Assembly: GCA_035559295.1 (NCBI GenBank)
Contig: DATMBL010000385.1
Coordinates: forward strand, 1-12,579
Direction: 5' to 3'
DNA length: 12,579 nucleotides
Source: DATMBL01 sp035559295
GTDB lineage: Bacteria; Desulfobacterota; Binatia; UBA9968
Shown here: positions 1 through 7,540 of the stretch, piece by piece
How positions within the stretch are numbered: the first letter of the stretch is position 1
How the letters are laid out: the number at the start of each line of letters is the position of its first letter
The notes under the pieces: model-generated
The model's input: the letters and a program-made list of their open reading frames with translations, nothing else
Database searches by the model: none
Told to the model about the DNA's origin: nothing
Position numbers and translations under genes: made by a program

Positions 1-624
1 CGCGGCGCCCGCCTGTGGATTGATTTCAGCAGCATCGACAAAAAAACCATCGTGTCGGTCAGCCGGGAACTCGAAAAGAACGGCTGGACCGTGCTCGACG
101 GATCGGCGGGCGGGGTGGAAGAGGCGGCCGCTGCCGGCACACTGTCGCTCTGGATTTCGGGCGCGCGTGATCGTTTCGAGGAGCATCAGCCGATCTTCAA
201 GGCGATGGGCAAGAAGATCGTTTATGTGGGAGAGCTGGGCAACGCCAAACTGGTAAAGAACGCCATGGCGATGTTCGCCGCGATCCAGCACCTGGGCCTG
301 GTCGAGATGTTTACCTGGCTCAAAAAGGGCGGCGTGAGTGAAGCCACGTTTTTCGAGGTGCTCAAAAACTCGCAGCAGAATTCCGAAGCGATCGAACGCA
401 TCGCGCAAGTGGTCGTAAGCCGGAAATACAAACCGCGCAAATCGTGGATGCCCAAAGACGTGGGCTTCGGGATCGATATGGCGCGGGAGATGGAGATGCC
501 CGTGCCCTTCAGCGCACTCGCCTACCAGATGTTTTCCATTGCCCAGGCAACGGGGATGGACGGATACGAGGCAACCGGCATCGCCTGCGAGGTTTACGAT
601 CTCATCACCGGCGGCAAGAGATGA
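1..624 (+). CDS. NAD(P)-dependent beta-hydroxyacid dehydrogenase family protein (5'-truncated)
   Basis: The reading frame is open from base 1, so the start and most of the N-terminal NAD(P)-binding Rossmann domain lie outside the window; 207 residues are visible. The order of motifs is that of the 3-hydroxyisobutyrate / 6-phosphogluconate dehydrogenase superfamily: an LWIDFSSID strand (cf. iDmSTi), then LDGSAGGVEEAAAAGTL (cf. the substrate-binding DAPVSGG..A..GTL loop), then KAMGKKIVYVGELG, then a helix carrying the candidate catalytic lysine (codon 256-258), then an all-helical C-terminal domain. Such enzymes oxidise short beta-hydroxyacids or reduce semialdehydes in the cytoplasm; the substrate here cannot be named. 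The usual Ser of the VSGG loop appears as Ala, and the Asn four residues after the Lys also appears as Ala in a gap-free comparison, so this may be a divergent subfamily. kptA begins 3 nt after its stop. Confidence 0.85.
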   Translation, partial: RGARLWIDFSSIDKKTIVSVSRELEKNGWTVLDGSAGGVEEAAAAGTLSLWISGARDRFEEHQPIFKAMGKKIVYVGELGNAKLVKNAMAMFAAIQHLGLVEMFTWLKKGGVSEATFFEVLKNSQQNSEAIERIAQVVVSRKYKPRKSWMPKDVGFGIDMAREMEMPVPFSALAYQMFSIAQATGMDGYEATGIACEVYDLITGGKR

Positions 625-627
625 GCC

Positions 628-1167
628 GTGGTTCCGCAGGAGAAGATTTCCAAATTTCTCACCTACGTCTTGCGCCACCGGCCGCACGATGTTCCCCTGG
701 AATTCGACGAGCGCGGTTTTGTGGCATGGGCGGAGCTGCGCGCCGCCGTTCAGCGGCGGTTCCCCGACGCCACCGAGGAAGAAATCCTCCAAGTCGTTCA
801 GGAATCGGACAAAAGACGCTTCGAGCTGAAGGATGGCAAGGCGCGGGCGACCTATGGGCATTCGTTTCCTGTCGATCTGGCAGCCGAGCCGACGCTTCCC
901 CCCGCGCGTCTTTACCACGGTACGGCACGTGACCTCGCCGAGACGATCGTCCGTACCGGGCTCAAGCCGCGCGACCGGCAGTTCGTCCATCTGAGCGCGT
1001 CCCTGGAGGATGCGCTCGCGGTCGGGCGCCGGCGCGATCCGTTGCCGGCGGTGGTCGTGGTCGAGGCGCGGGCCGCGGCAGATGAGGGGCTTAAGTTCTA
1101 TGCCTCCGGCCCGCTCTTCTTAACCTCCGAGGTGCCGGCCAAATACCTGTCCCTCTGGCGACGCTGA
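628..1167 (+). CDS. kptA: RNA 2'-phosphotransferase, Tpt1/KptA family
   Basis: The 179-residue length is normal for KptA. Family members remove an internal RNA 2'-phosphate using NAD+, giving ADP-ribose 1'',2''-cyclic phosphate and nicotinamide. In eukaryotes this finishes tRNA splicing; the bacterial substrate is not established. Visible motifs: SKFLTYVLRHRP at 8-19 with the conserved R16-H17, an RATYGHS segment at 73-79 (usual form RANQGHS), LYHGT at 95-99, DRQFVHLS at 116-123 (R117 matches the last catalytic Arg) and AVGRR at 131-135, then VPAKYL near the C-terminus. The normally conserved Gln before GHS is Tyr76. GTG at 628 is the only possible start, because an in-frame stop lies at 622-624. 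A purine-rich AAGAGA sits 6 nt before it, overlapping the end of the dehydrogenase gene, so translation is probably coupled. The ATG at 621 is in another frame and does not give KptA. Confidence 0.95.
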   Translation: MVPQEKISKFLTYVLRHRPHDVPLEFDERGFVAWAELRAAVQRRFPDATEEEILQVVQESDKRRFELKDGKARATYGHSFPVDLAAEPTLPPARLYHGTARDLAETIVRTGLKPRDRQFVHLSASLEDALAVGRRRDPLPAVVVVEARAAADEGLKFYASGPLFLTSEVPAKYLSLWRR

Positions 1168-1345
1168 ACGTTTTTAACGTCCGACCATCCCGGCCGTCAG
1201 TTCGTTGCGGGATCGCCGGCCGTTTCGTGGAAAAATGCGCCGCTAAGTGCTAACCTCGGTCTTCAACTCCTTCCTGCTGGCGTAACCAAGCGATGTGTTT
1301 CCGGGCCGCCGGGCAGGCGTTTGAAGGCTCCGACTCGAGATCGTC
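1168..1345. other. Intergenic spacer kptA-argS with weak hairpins
   Basis: This 178-nt spacer is the longest non-coding stretch of the window and the likeliest place for a transcription break. It holds a small inverted repeat ACGTT-ttt-AACGT (1168-1180) directly after the kptA stop. There are two copies of the self-complementary CGGCCG (1191-1196 and 1217-1222), the second followed by TTT. Nested with these are the arms ATCCCG (1187-1192) and CGGGAT (1208-1213). This could be a poor intrinsic terminator, but there is no real U-tract. No convincing -35/-10 promoter for argS is recognisable. The argS start has a weak GAGA Shine-Dalgarno at 1337-1340, 5 nt upstream. No RNA gene or small ORF with recognisable coding character was seen. 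Confidence 0.4.
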
Positions 1346-3079
1346 ATGCGAAGTCATCTAAAACGGCTCTTGCTCGCCGCGATCGACAAAGCAGTGCAGC
1401 GCGGCGAGCTGCCGTTGGAGGCGCCGCCCGTACTGCTCGAATCGCCGAAGCAAAGAGAGTTCGGCGATCTGGCAAGTAACGTGGCGATGCTGTGGGCGCA
1501 AAAGGCAAAGCGATCTCCGCGCGCGATCGCCCAGTCGATCCTGAAGCATCTGGAGGACCCGGAAGCTCTGCTGGAGCGGAAGGAGGTTGCCGGGCCCGGC
1601 TTTCTGAATTTCGCGTTCGCGCCGAAATTTTATTACCAACAACTCCGAGCGCTGGCGGCGGGCAACGAGCAGGCGCCGGATTTGGGCGCCGGCCGGCGAG
1701 TGCAGATCGAGTTCGCCAGCGTCAACCCGACCGGACCGCTCCATGTCGGCCACGGAAGAGTCGCGGTGATCGGCGACGTTCTGGCGCGACTGCACGAAGC
1801 GACGGGATACCGCGTCGAGCGCGAATACTACGTCAACGACGCCGGCAATCAGATGGATCATTTGGCGGTCTCGATCTACTTACGGTATCGCGAGCTCTTA
1901 GGAGAGAGGATCGAATTTCCGCCGGAAGGCTACCCCGGCGAATATGTCAAAGAAATTGCCGCCGCCATCCAGGCGCAACACGGGGCCGCGTTTCTCGAAG
2001 TGCCGCAAGAGGAGGCGCTGCGGTTTTTCAGGGACTACGGGGGCGATTTCTTGCTCAACGGGATTCGCGAGGATCTGGCGGCTTTTGGCATTCGGTTCGA
2101 CTCGTTCTTCAGCGAAAAGGAGATGCGCCGAAAGAACGAAGTCGCGGCAACGATCGAACATTTGCGCGCGCGCGGCTTGATTTATTCCCACGAAGGAGCG
2201 GAATGGTTTCGATCGACCGCGTTCGGCGACGACAAGGACCGCACGCTCGTCAAAAGCGACGGCGAGCTGACGTATTTTGCCAGCGACATCGCCTACCACC
2301 GGAGCAAGTTCGAAAGGGGTTTCGACGGACTCATCAATGTTTGGGGAGCGGACCATCACGGCTACGTGGCGCGTATCAAAGCCGCGATCCAGGCGCTCGG
2401 TTTCGACCCCGCCCGGCTCCGGGTCGTGCTCGTCCAAATGGTGCAACTCACGCGCGGCGGGGAGCCGGTTCGGATGGGGAAACGAACCGGAGAGTTCGTT
2501 TCCTTGCGCGAAGTCCTCGAAGAAGTCGGCCGGGACGCGGCGCGGTTCTTTTTTCTTATGCGCAAGGCGGACAGCCATCTCGACTTTGATCTCGACTTGG
2601 CCAAGCGGCAATCTACGGAAAACCCCGTCTTCTACGCCCAGTATGCGCACGCGCGGATCGCAAGCATCTTCGAACAGGCCGCCAAAGTCGGGCGCCTCCC
2701 GCCCGAGGAGGCGCTCCGCAATCCGCCTGCCGAACGCCTCGAACTGCGTGACGAGTTGGAGCTGATCCGGGAGGTGATTCGGTTCGGCGACGTACTCGAG
2801 GAAAGCGTCAGCGAGCTCGAGCCGCATCGGCTGGTTTTTTACCTCCTCGAACTCGCCGGCGCTTTTCACCGCTACTACAATCGGACGCGGGTTTTGACCG
2901 ACGACGATGAGTTGACACAAGCGAGACTGGCGCTGGCTCTTGCCGTGCAGGCAACCATCCGGAAGGGACTCGGTATTCTGGGGGTGGAAGCACCCGTTAA
3001 GATGGCGGCGCGGTTGGAAGCGGAGACGCGCGACAGCGATGCGACTTCGATAGAGAACGTTTATGGCAGAAAACCGTAA
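1346..3079 (+). CDS. argS: Arginyl-tRNA synthetase
   Basis: A 577-residue class I aminoacyl-tRNA synthetase that charges tRNA-Arg with arginine in the cytoplasm. The N-terminal add-1 domain (about 3-88, with FGDLASNVAM and GPGFLNF) recognises the tRNA elbow. The catalytic Rossmann fold carries the HIGH-type motif HVGHGR at 133-138, preceded by the family signature SVNPTGPLH and followed by YYVNDAGNQM at 161-170. The KMSKS loop is the variant RMGKR (376-380), as is common in ArgRS. The DALR anticodon-binding domain opens with the signature NPVFYAQYAHARI (426-438). The protein normally ends near the segment that here reads LGVEAPVKM (545-553), but this one continues for 24 more residues, and the last 17 nt of the gene overlap the next gene. 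The ATG at 1346 gives a complete N-terminal domain with no excess. Confidence 0.98.
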   Translation: MRSHLKRLLLAAIDKAVQRGELPLEAPPVLLESPKQREFGDLASNVAMLWAQKAKRSPRAIAQSILKHLEDPEALLERKEVAGPGFLNFAFAPKFYYQQLRALAAGNEQAPDLGAGRRVQIEFASVNPTGPLHVGHGRVAVIGDVLARLHEATGYRVEREYYVNDAGNQMDHLAVSIYLRYRELLGERIEFPPEGYPGEYVKEIAAAIQAQHGAAFLEVPQEEALRFFRDYGGDFLLNGIREDLAAFGIRFDSFFSEKEMRRKNEVAATIEHLRARGLIYSHEGAEWFRSTAFGDDKDRTLVKSDGELTYFASDIAYHRSKFERGFDGLINVWGADHHGYVARIKAAIQALGFDPARLRVVLVQMVQLTRGGEPVRMGKRTGEFVSLREVLEEVGRDAARFFFLMRKADSHLDFDLDLAKRQSTENPVFYAQYAHARIASIFEQAAKVGRLPPEEALRNPPAERLELRDELELIREVIRFGDVLEESVSELEPHRLVFYLLELAGAFHRYYNRTRVLTDDDELTQARLALALAVQATIRKGLGILGVEAPVKMAARLEAETRDSDATSIENVYGRKP

Positions 3080-3770
3080 GGGGAAAGAAAAGCGATACTA
3101 CTTCAGCCGCGGTCAAATGGTCCTGCTCGGCGCGGGTTTCACGGTAGCGGCGGCGGTTATCTTCATCCTCGGTATGCTCGTCGGCCAGGGCATCGAGGAA
3201 CGCAAGATGATCAAGGCTGAGGAGCCGGCGTTGAAAATTCCCGTGCGACCGCAGAGCAGCGGTTCCACCGGAGCAAAAGAGGAACTGACCTTTTATGAAA
3301 CGCTGACCAAAGCCCCAGCCGGCGCGCCGGTAGTGGAAGAGCGCGCGAAATCGAAACCGCAGGAAAGCAGCGGGGATAGCGCGCACCGGCCGGCCGGCGA
3401 AGCGCCGCTACAGACGGCGGAGAAAAAAACGGGGGCGAAGGAAAAGCCGGTCGAGAAGAGCAGGAGCGAAAAGCCGCAGGAACGGGCCTCGCCGGCTCAC
3501 GCAGAATCCGCCGCCTCGAAAGACGCGGGTCAATGGACGGTTCAGGTAAACGCGTTCCCGGATGAAAAATCGGCCAAAACTTGGGTTGATAGACTTAGGA
3601 ATAAAGGTTACAACGCGTACGTGACAGAGTTTCAAACCAAGGGTAGAAAATGGTATCGCGTCCGCGTCGGGCGGTATAGTTCGCGGGAGGAGGCGGAAAA
3701 GATCGAGGAAAGCCTGCGCGTGAAAGAAAAGCTGCCCACGGCGTTTGCGACCGCCAGAACGGACGGTTAG
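3063..3770 (+). CDS. Membrane-anchored SPOR-domain protein
   Basis: This 235-residue protein has the layout of a bitopic inner-membrane SPOR protein. A short basic cytoplasmic N-terminus (1-17) precedes a single transmembrane helix (about 19-41, containing GAGFTVAAAVIFILGMLVG). A long low-complexity periplasmic linker rich in Ala, Lys, Glu, Pro and Ser (about 50-153) follows, starting with an LTFYETLTK stretch at 75-83. A C-terminal SPOR domain (about 155-232) begins WTVQVNAF and ends around the WYRVRVGRYSSREEA strand-turn-helix. SPOR domains bind peptidoglycan strands stripped of stem peptides, usually at the division site, so a role in cell division or wall remodelling is likely but inferred. 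The ATG lies inside the argS 3' end and is preceded by AGAGAA (3052-3057) at 5 nt. This, with the 17-nt overlap, suggests co-transcription and coupled translation. trpD follows after 11 nt. Confidence 0.9.
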   Translation: MAENRKGKEKRYYFSRGQMVLLGAGFTVAAAVIFILGMLVGQGIEERKMIKAEEPALKIPVRPQSSGSTGAKEELTFYETLTKAPAGAPVVEERAKSKPQESSGDSAHRPAGEAPLQTAEKKTGAKEKPVEKSRSEKPQERASPAHAESAASKDAGQWTVQVNAFPDEKSAKTWVDRLRNKGYNAYVTEFQTKGRKWYRVRVGRYSSREEAEKIEESLRVKEKLPTAFATARTDG

Positions 3771-3781
3771 CGCGATCAACG

Positions 3782-4795
3782 ATGCATATACGCGAGGCGA
3801 TCGAGAGACTGGTGAATCGGGTCGATCTGGCCGAGGCCGAAATGGTCGCGGTCATGGATCAGATCATGACCGGAGACGCCACCCCTCTTCAGGTTGCCTC
3901 TTTCCTCACGGCGCTACGCATGAAAGGGGAAACGGTCCAGGAGATCACCGGCGCAGCGCGCGTGATGCGGGAGAAAGCGCATCGCGTCCGCATCGACGGG
4001 GGACCCGTGCTGGACACTTGCGGCACCGGCGGAGATCAAAAAGGCACGTTCAACATCTCGACCACGAGTGCGTTTGTCGTCGCCGGAGCCGGCGTCAAGG
4101 TCGCCAAGCATGGCAACCGTTCGGTCTCGAGCCAGTCGGGGAGCGCCGATGTGCTCGCCGCGCTGGGTGTTCGAATCGATGCGCCAAAGGAGCGCGTTGA
4201 AGCCTGTATCGCGGAGGTCGGCATCGGGTTTTTGTTCGCGCCTCTGCTGCACGAAGCGATGAAATACGCCGTTCAGCCGCGCCGCGATATCGGCATTCGC
4301 ACGATCTTCAATTTGCTCGGGCCGCTTACCAATCCCGCGATGGCGACGCACCAACTGATCGGCCTCTATAGCGGCGCGCTCGTCGGCGTGATCGCTCGCG
4401 TGCTCAAAAACCTGGGTAGCGCTCGCGCGATGGTGGTTCACGGTTTGGAGGGTCTCGATGAGATATCGCTCTGCGGGCCAACGCGCGTGGCCGAGCTGCG
4501 GGACGGTGAGATAACGGAATACACGATCACTCCGGAACAGCTGGGGCTCAAGGCGTGCGGTCTCGACGAGCTGCGATGCAGCGGCGCGGAGGAAAGCGCG
4601 GCGATCGTCAGGCGCGTGCTCGCGGGGGACAAAGGACCGGCGCGCGACATCGTGCTGCTCAACAGCGGCGCGGCGCTCTACGTGAGCGGCAAAGCCGCCT
4701 CTCTCGACAAGGGTATAAGGCTGGCGGAAGAGTCGATCGACTCCGGCAAGGCGCGGGAAAAGCTGGAACGGTTGGCGCAACTCACCGCCGCTTGA
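3782..4795 (+). CDS. trpD: Anthranilate phosphoribosyltransferase
   Basis: At 337 residues this is a complete TrpD. It transfers the phosphoribosyl group of PRPP to anthranilate, the second step from chorismate to tryptophan. The N-terminal helical part (1-70) is followed by the PRPP loop DTCGTGGDQKGTFNIST (78-94), the KHGNRSVSSQSGSAD segment (109-123), RTIFNLLGPLTNPA (173-186), and the acidic D226-E227 pair (GLEGLDE) that binds magnesium. All expected active-site elements are present. It is a stand-alone TrpD, not fused to the TrpG glutaminase domain. It starts 11 nt after the SPOR gene, with no leader peptide or attenuator between them and only a poor Shine-Dalgarno, so it is probably transcribed from upstream. 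trpE and trpG are not nearby on the visible side. Confidence 0.98.
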   Translation: MHIREAIERLVNRVDLAEAEMVAVMDQIMTGDATPLQVASFLTALRMKGETVQEITGAARVMREKAHRVRIDGGPVLDTCGTGGDQKGTFNISTTSAFVVAGAGVKVAKHGNRSVSSQSGSADVLAALGVRIDAPKERVEACIAEVGIGFLFAPLLHEAMKYAVQPRRDIGIRTIFNLLGPLTNPAMATHQLIGLYSGALVGVIARVLKNLGSARAMVVHGLEGLDEISLCGPTRVAELRDGEITEYTITPEQLGLKACGLDELRCSGAEESAAIVRRVLAGDKGPARDIVLLNSGAALYVSGKAASLDKGIRLAEESIDSGKAREKLERLAQLTAA

Positions 4796-4799
4796 CACC

Positions 4800-5579
4800 A
4801 TGCCCGAGTTTCTCGCCACGATCGCCGAACAAGCGCGTCAGGCGCTGGAGCAAAAGCGGCGGCGCGTGCCGCGTTCGGCGCTCGAAGACCTTCCTTTGTT
4901 TCATGCTCCGAGGCGGGGCTGCGCCGCGGCGCTTGGCGCGGCGAGACGGCACGTGATCGCCGAAGTGAAGCGCGCGTCGCCGTCGCGCGGTCTGATTCGG
5001 GAAGCGTTCGACGCGCCCGAGATCGCCCGCGATTACGCCTCCTGTGGCGCAAGCGCGATCTCGGTCGTTACCGAGGAGCAGTTCTTCGGCGGCAGCTTGA
5101 ATCATCTCGCCCGCATCCGCGAGGTCGTGGAGCTTCCTCTGTTGCGGAAAGATTTTATTCTCGATTCGTATCAGCTCGCCGAAGCGAGGAGCTTTGGCGC
5201 GGACGCGGTGCTGCTCATTGCCGCGCTGCTCGACCCGAGCTTGTTGAAGGAGCTTCGGCATGAGGCGTATGCCCTTGGCCTCGACGTTCTGGTCGAGGTC
5301 CATACAGAACGCGAGCTGAACGCTGCGCTCGACGCAGGCGCGCAGCTGATCGGGATCAATAACCGCGACCTGAAAACCTTCGAAGTGAGCCTCGCCACGA
5401 CCGAGAAGCTCGCCCCGAAAATTCCCGACGGGACCTGCGCCGTATGCGAAAGCGGGATCGATACCGTGGAGCAGATCCGGCAAGTCGAGCAATGGGGCAT
5501 CCGTGTGTTTTTGATTGGGGAGGCACTGATGCGGTCGCCCCGCCCCGGTGCTAAACTAGCGGAGCTTCTGTCGGCCTGA
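4800..5579 (+). CDS. trpC: Indole-3-glycerol phosphate synthase
   Basis: This 259-residue TIM-barrel enzyme closes the indole ring: carboxyphenylamino-deoxyribulose 5-phosphate gives indole-3-glycerol phosphate, CO2 and water. Active-site residues line up one for one with the well-studied archaeal enzyme: E55 and K57 (AEVKRASPS), S60, K117 (LLRKDFI), E166 (VEVH), N187 (GINNRDL), and E217/S218 (ESGI). The phosphate-binding end is the GEALMRSP segment at 240-247. It is monofunctional, not fused to TrpF, which is a separate gene downstream. The ATG lies 4 nt after the trpD stop with no clear ribosome-binding site of its own, so it probably depends on translation of trpD. The stop is followed by a 148-nt gap holding a palindromic repeat. 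Confidence 0.98.
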   Translation: MPEFLATIAEQARQALEQKRRRVPRSALEDLPLFHAPRRGCAAALGAARRHVIAEVKRASPSRGLIREAFDAPEIARDYASCGASAISVVTEEQFFGGSLNHLARIREVVELPLLRKDFILDSYQLAEARSFGADAVLLIAALLDPSLLKELRHEAYALGLDVLVEVHTERELNAALDAGAQLIGINNRDLKTFEVSLATTEKLAPKIPDGTCAVCESGIDTVEQIRQVEQWGIRVFLIGEALMRSPRPGAKLAELLSA

Positions 5580-5612
5580 GCAGTTGAGCCGCGGCGGCCT
5601 TCGGCTTCCATT

Positions 5613-5668
5613 GTTTAATGTTCGGTGTTTCAGGTCTTCTCTACACCCTGAACTTCGAACCTGGAACC
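5613..5668. repeat. Palindromic heptad-based repeat, copy A (trpC-trpF gap)
   Basis: The left half carries GTTY-type tetramers at an exact 7-nt step: gttt 5613, gttc 5620, gttt 5627, then gtct 5634. The right half carries the complementary GAAC at the same step: 5650, 5657, 5664. The two halves form an imperfect inverted repeat around an unpaired stretch of about 10 nt. The right arm (5645-5668) matches 18 of 24 positions of the right arm of copy B (7596-7619), and the first 12 bases of the left arm match copy B at 11 of 12. Two degenerate copies of one design in one operon suggest a dispersed extragenic palindromic element. It could form an RNA hairpin between trpC and trpF, but there is no U-tract to make it a standard terminator. 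Confidence 0.6.
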
Positions 5669-5727
5669 TCGAGTAAGTGGCCGTCGACGGCGCCGAGCTT
5701 CCGACAGCCTTATGCGGGTCTCGTAAG

Positions 5728-6354
5728 ATGACTCAAGTCAAGATCTGCGGTATCACCAACCTCCGCGACGCGGAAAAGGCGCTCGAATTCGGCGCGGATA
5801 TCCTGGGATTCAATTTTTATCGCCAAAGCCCGCGCTATATCGATCCAACACGCGCGCAGGCGATTTTGGAACAACTGCCCGGCGGGAGCTTTGGCGCCGC
5901 CCTGTTCGTCAACGAGGGCCCGGAAACAGTCCGCCAGGTCCTGCGCTTCGGGAAGGTCGGGAAACCCGCTCGCCGCTTCGGCTGGCTCCAGTTTCACGGC
6001 GATGAAGACGCGGCCTACTGTCGAGGCTGGGAAGTCAAAGTGATCAAGGCCTTTCGGCTCCAAGATCGCCGCTCGCTCGAAGGCATGCTCGATTTTCCTG
6101 CGGATCTTTACCTCCTCGATTCGTGGTCTCCCGGATACGGCGGATCGGGCGCGCCGTTCCCTTGGGAATGGTTGGAAGACGTGCCGGCCGATCGCATCAT
6201 CCTATCGGGAGGCTTGAGCACCGAGAACGTAGTTCAGGCGATTCGCCGGGTCCGTCCCTATGGGGTGGATGTCTGCTCGAGCGTCGAGGCTCGGCCCGGC
6301 GTCAAGGATCATGCAAAACTCAAAGAGTTCATTGTTGCCGCCAAGCGGGCCTGA
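5728..6354 (+). CDS. trpF: Phosphoribosylanthranilate isomerase
   Basis: A 208-residue TIM-barrel protein that converts N-(5'-phosphoribosyl)anthranilate to the carboxyphenylamino-deoxyribulose phosphate used by TrpC. The general base C7 (VKICGIT) and general acid D131 (LDSWSPGYGGSG) are both present. Other landmarks are LGFNFYRQSPRYI at 26-38, the LQFHGDE strand (87-93), LSGGLSTENV (159-168) and the phosphate-binding GVDVCSSVE (179-187, usually GVDvsSGVE). The ATG at 5728 is chosen because family members begin within a few residues of VKICGIT. The frame is open back to a GTG at 5677, which would add 17 unconserved residues. No good Shine-Dalgarno is visible. trpB starts inside its 3' end. 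Confidence 0.97.
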   Translation: MTQVKICGITNLRDAEKALEFGADILGFNFYRQSPRYIDPTRAQAILEQLPGGSFGAALFVNEGPETVRQVLRFGKVGKPARRFGWLQFHGDEDAAYCRGWEVKVIKAFRLQDRRSLEGMLDFPADLYLLDSWSPGYGGSGAPFPWEWLEDVPADRIILSGGLSTENVVQAIRRVRPYGVDVCSSVEARPGVKDHAKLKEFIVAAKRA

Positions 6355-7531
6355 TCGCCGCGGCCATTTCGGCGCTTACGGCGGGCGTTACGTGGCCGAA
6401 ACGCTGATGCCCGCCCTGCTCGAGCTCGAACGAGCCTACGCCGCGGCGCGCCGTGATCGGGCGTTTCGGAAAGAGTTTCATCATCAGTTGAGGGAGTACG
6501 CAGCGCGCCCGACAGCGCTCTATTACGCAGCGCGTCTCACGCGCGAGCTGGGCGGCGCGAAGATCTATCTCAAACGGGAGGACCTGTGCCATACGGGCGC
6601 GCACAAGATCAATAACACCTTGGGCCAGATTCTGCTGGCGCAAAAGATGCGAAAGACGCGCATCATCGCGGAGACCGGGGCCGGACAGCACGGCGTGGCG
6701 ACGGCCACCGTTGCGGCGCGTTTCGGGCTCGAATGCGAGATCTTCATGGGTAAAGAAGACGTCGCGCGACAGTCGTTGAATGTTTTTCGCATGAAGTTGC
6801 TCGGCGCCAAGCTCCGGGTTGTCGAAGCCGGCAGCCAGACGCTCAAGGACGCGATGAACGAAGCACTGCGGGATTGGGTAACCCATGTGCGTCATACGTA
6901 CTATCTCATCGGCTCGGTGGCCGGCCCGCACCCCTACCCGATGATGGTGCGCGATTTCCAATCCGTCATCGGCCAAGAGACGCGAAAGCAGCTCCTCAGA
7001 GCGGAAGGAAAGTTGCCCGACTATCTGGTCGCCTGCGTCGGCGGCGGAAGCAATTCGATGGGACTCTTTTATCCTTTTTTACGTGATCCCGACGTACGCA
7101 TGGTCGGCGTCGAGGCGGCGGGGAAGGGGCTTCGGACGGGGCGCCATGCCGCCTCGATCCTGGGGGGCGAAATCGGAGTGCTTCACGGGAGCAAGAGCTA
7201 CGTTCTGCAAGACAAGAACGGCCAGATCCGAGAAACGCACTCGATTGCCGCCGGTCTCGACTACCCCGGCGTGGGACCCGAGTTGAGCTACTTGCGGGAT
7301 TGCGGGCGGGTTCAGTTCGTCGCCGCGACCGACGACGAGGCTGTGCGAGCGATCCAGCTCCTGGCCCAGCTCGAGGGTGTCATTCCCGCTCTGGAGAGCG
7401 CGCACGCGATCGCCGCGGTGACGCGCCTGGCGCCGCGGCTTTCTCGGCGCCAGACGATTGTAGTGAACCTCTCGGGTCGCGGCGACAAGGATATGCCGAC
7501 GGTCGGTGCCTACCTTGGAGTCAAGCTCTAG
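6311..7531 (+). CDS. trpB: Tryptophan synthase beta chain
   Basis: A PLP enzyme of 406 residues that joins indole, channelled from TrpA, to serine to make tryptophan. The N-terminal GHFGAYGGRYVAETLMPAL signature is at 18-36. The PLP Schiff-base lysine is K99 in HTGAHKINN, with catalytic E121 in ETGAGQHG; the 22-residue spacing equals that of the Salmonella enzyme. The PLP phosphate loop is GGGSN (244-248), and NLSGRGDKD (386-394) closes the cofactor site. This is the canonical TrpB1 type, matching a TrpA gene downstream. The ATG at 6311 gives the normal length; an upstream in-frame ATG at 6260 would add 17 residues deep inside trpF. The chosen start makes a 44-nt overlap with trpF, and the nearest purine-rich AAGGA (6304-6308) is unusually close, so the exact start is less certain than the gene. 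Confidence 0.98.
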   Translation: MQNSKSSLLPPSGPDRRGHFGAYGGRYVAETLMPALLELERAYAAARRDRAFRKEFHHQLREYAARPTALYYAARLTRELGGAKIYLKREDLCHTGAHKINNTLGQILLAQKMRKTRIIAETGAGQHGVATATVAARFGLECEIFMGKEDVARQSLNVFRMKLLGAKLRVVEAGSQTLKDAMNEALRDWVTHVRHTYYLIGSVAGPHPYPMMVRDFQSVIGQETRKQLLRAEGKLPDYLVACVGGGSNSMGLFYPFLRDPDVRMVGVEAAGKGLRTGRHAASILGGEIGVLHGSKSYVLQDKNGQIRETHSIAAGLDYPGVGPELSYLRDCGRVQFVAATDDEAVRAIQLLAQLEGVIPALESAHAIAAVTRLAPRLSRRQTIVVNLSGRGDKDMPTVGAYLGVKL

Positions 7532-7540
7532 ACCATTCCC

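Noticed and set aside
444..932. Plus-strand frame bridging the dehydrogenase and kptA
   Set aside because: Arg-rich and without motifs; both genes it overlaps are recognised by conserved residues in their own frames.
1187..1225. Rho-independent terminator after kptA
   Set aside because: The CGGCCG arms give only 6 bp with a 20-nt loop and three T. This is kept only as a weak possibility in the spacer entry.
1898..2920. 340-codon minus-strand open frame opposite argS
   Set aside because: argS is certain by its HVGHGR, RMGKR and DALR signatures. The antisense product has low-complexity composition and no motif.
3771..3781. Possible trp leader peptide or attenuator before trpD
   Set aside because: Only 11 nt separate the SPOR stop from the trpD start, which leaves no room for a leader, and no Trp-rich short frame is present.
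5677..5727. Upstream GTG start for trpF adding 17 residues
   Set aside because: TrpF proteins begin close to the VKICGIT motif. The added residues look unconserved and begin just after the palindromic repeat.
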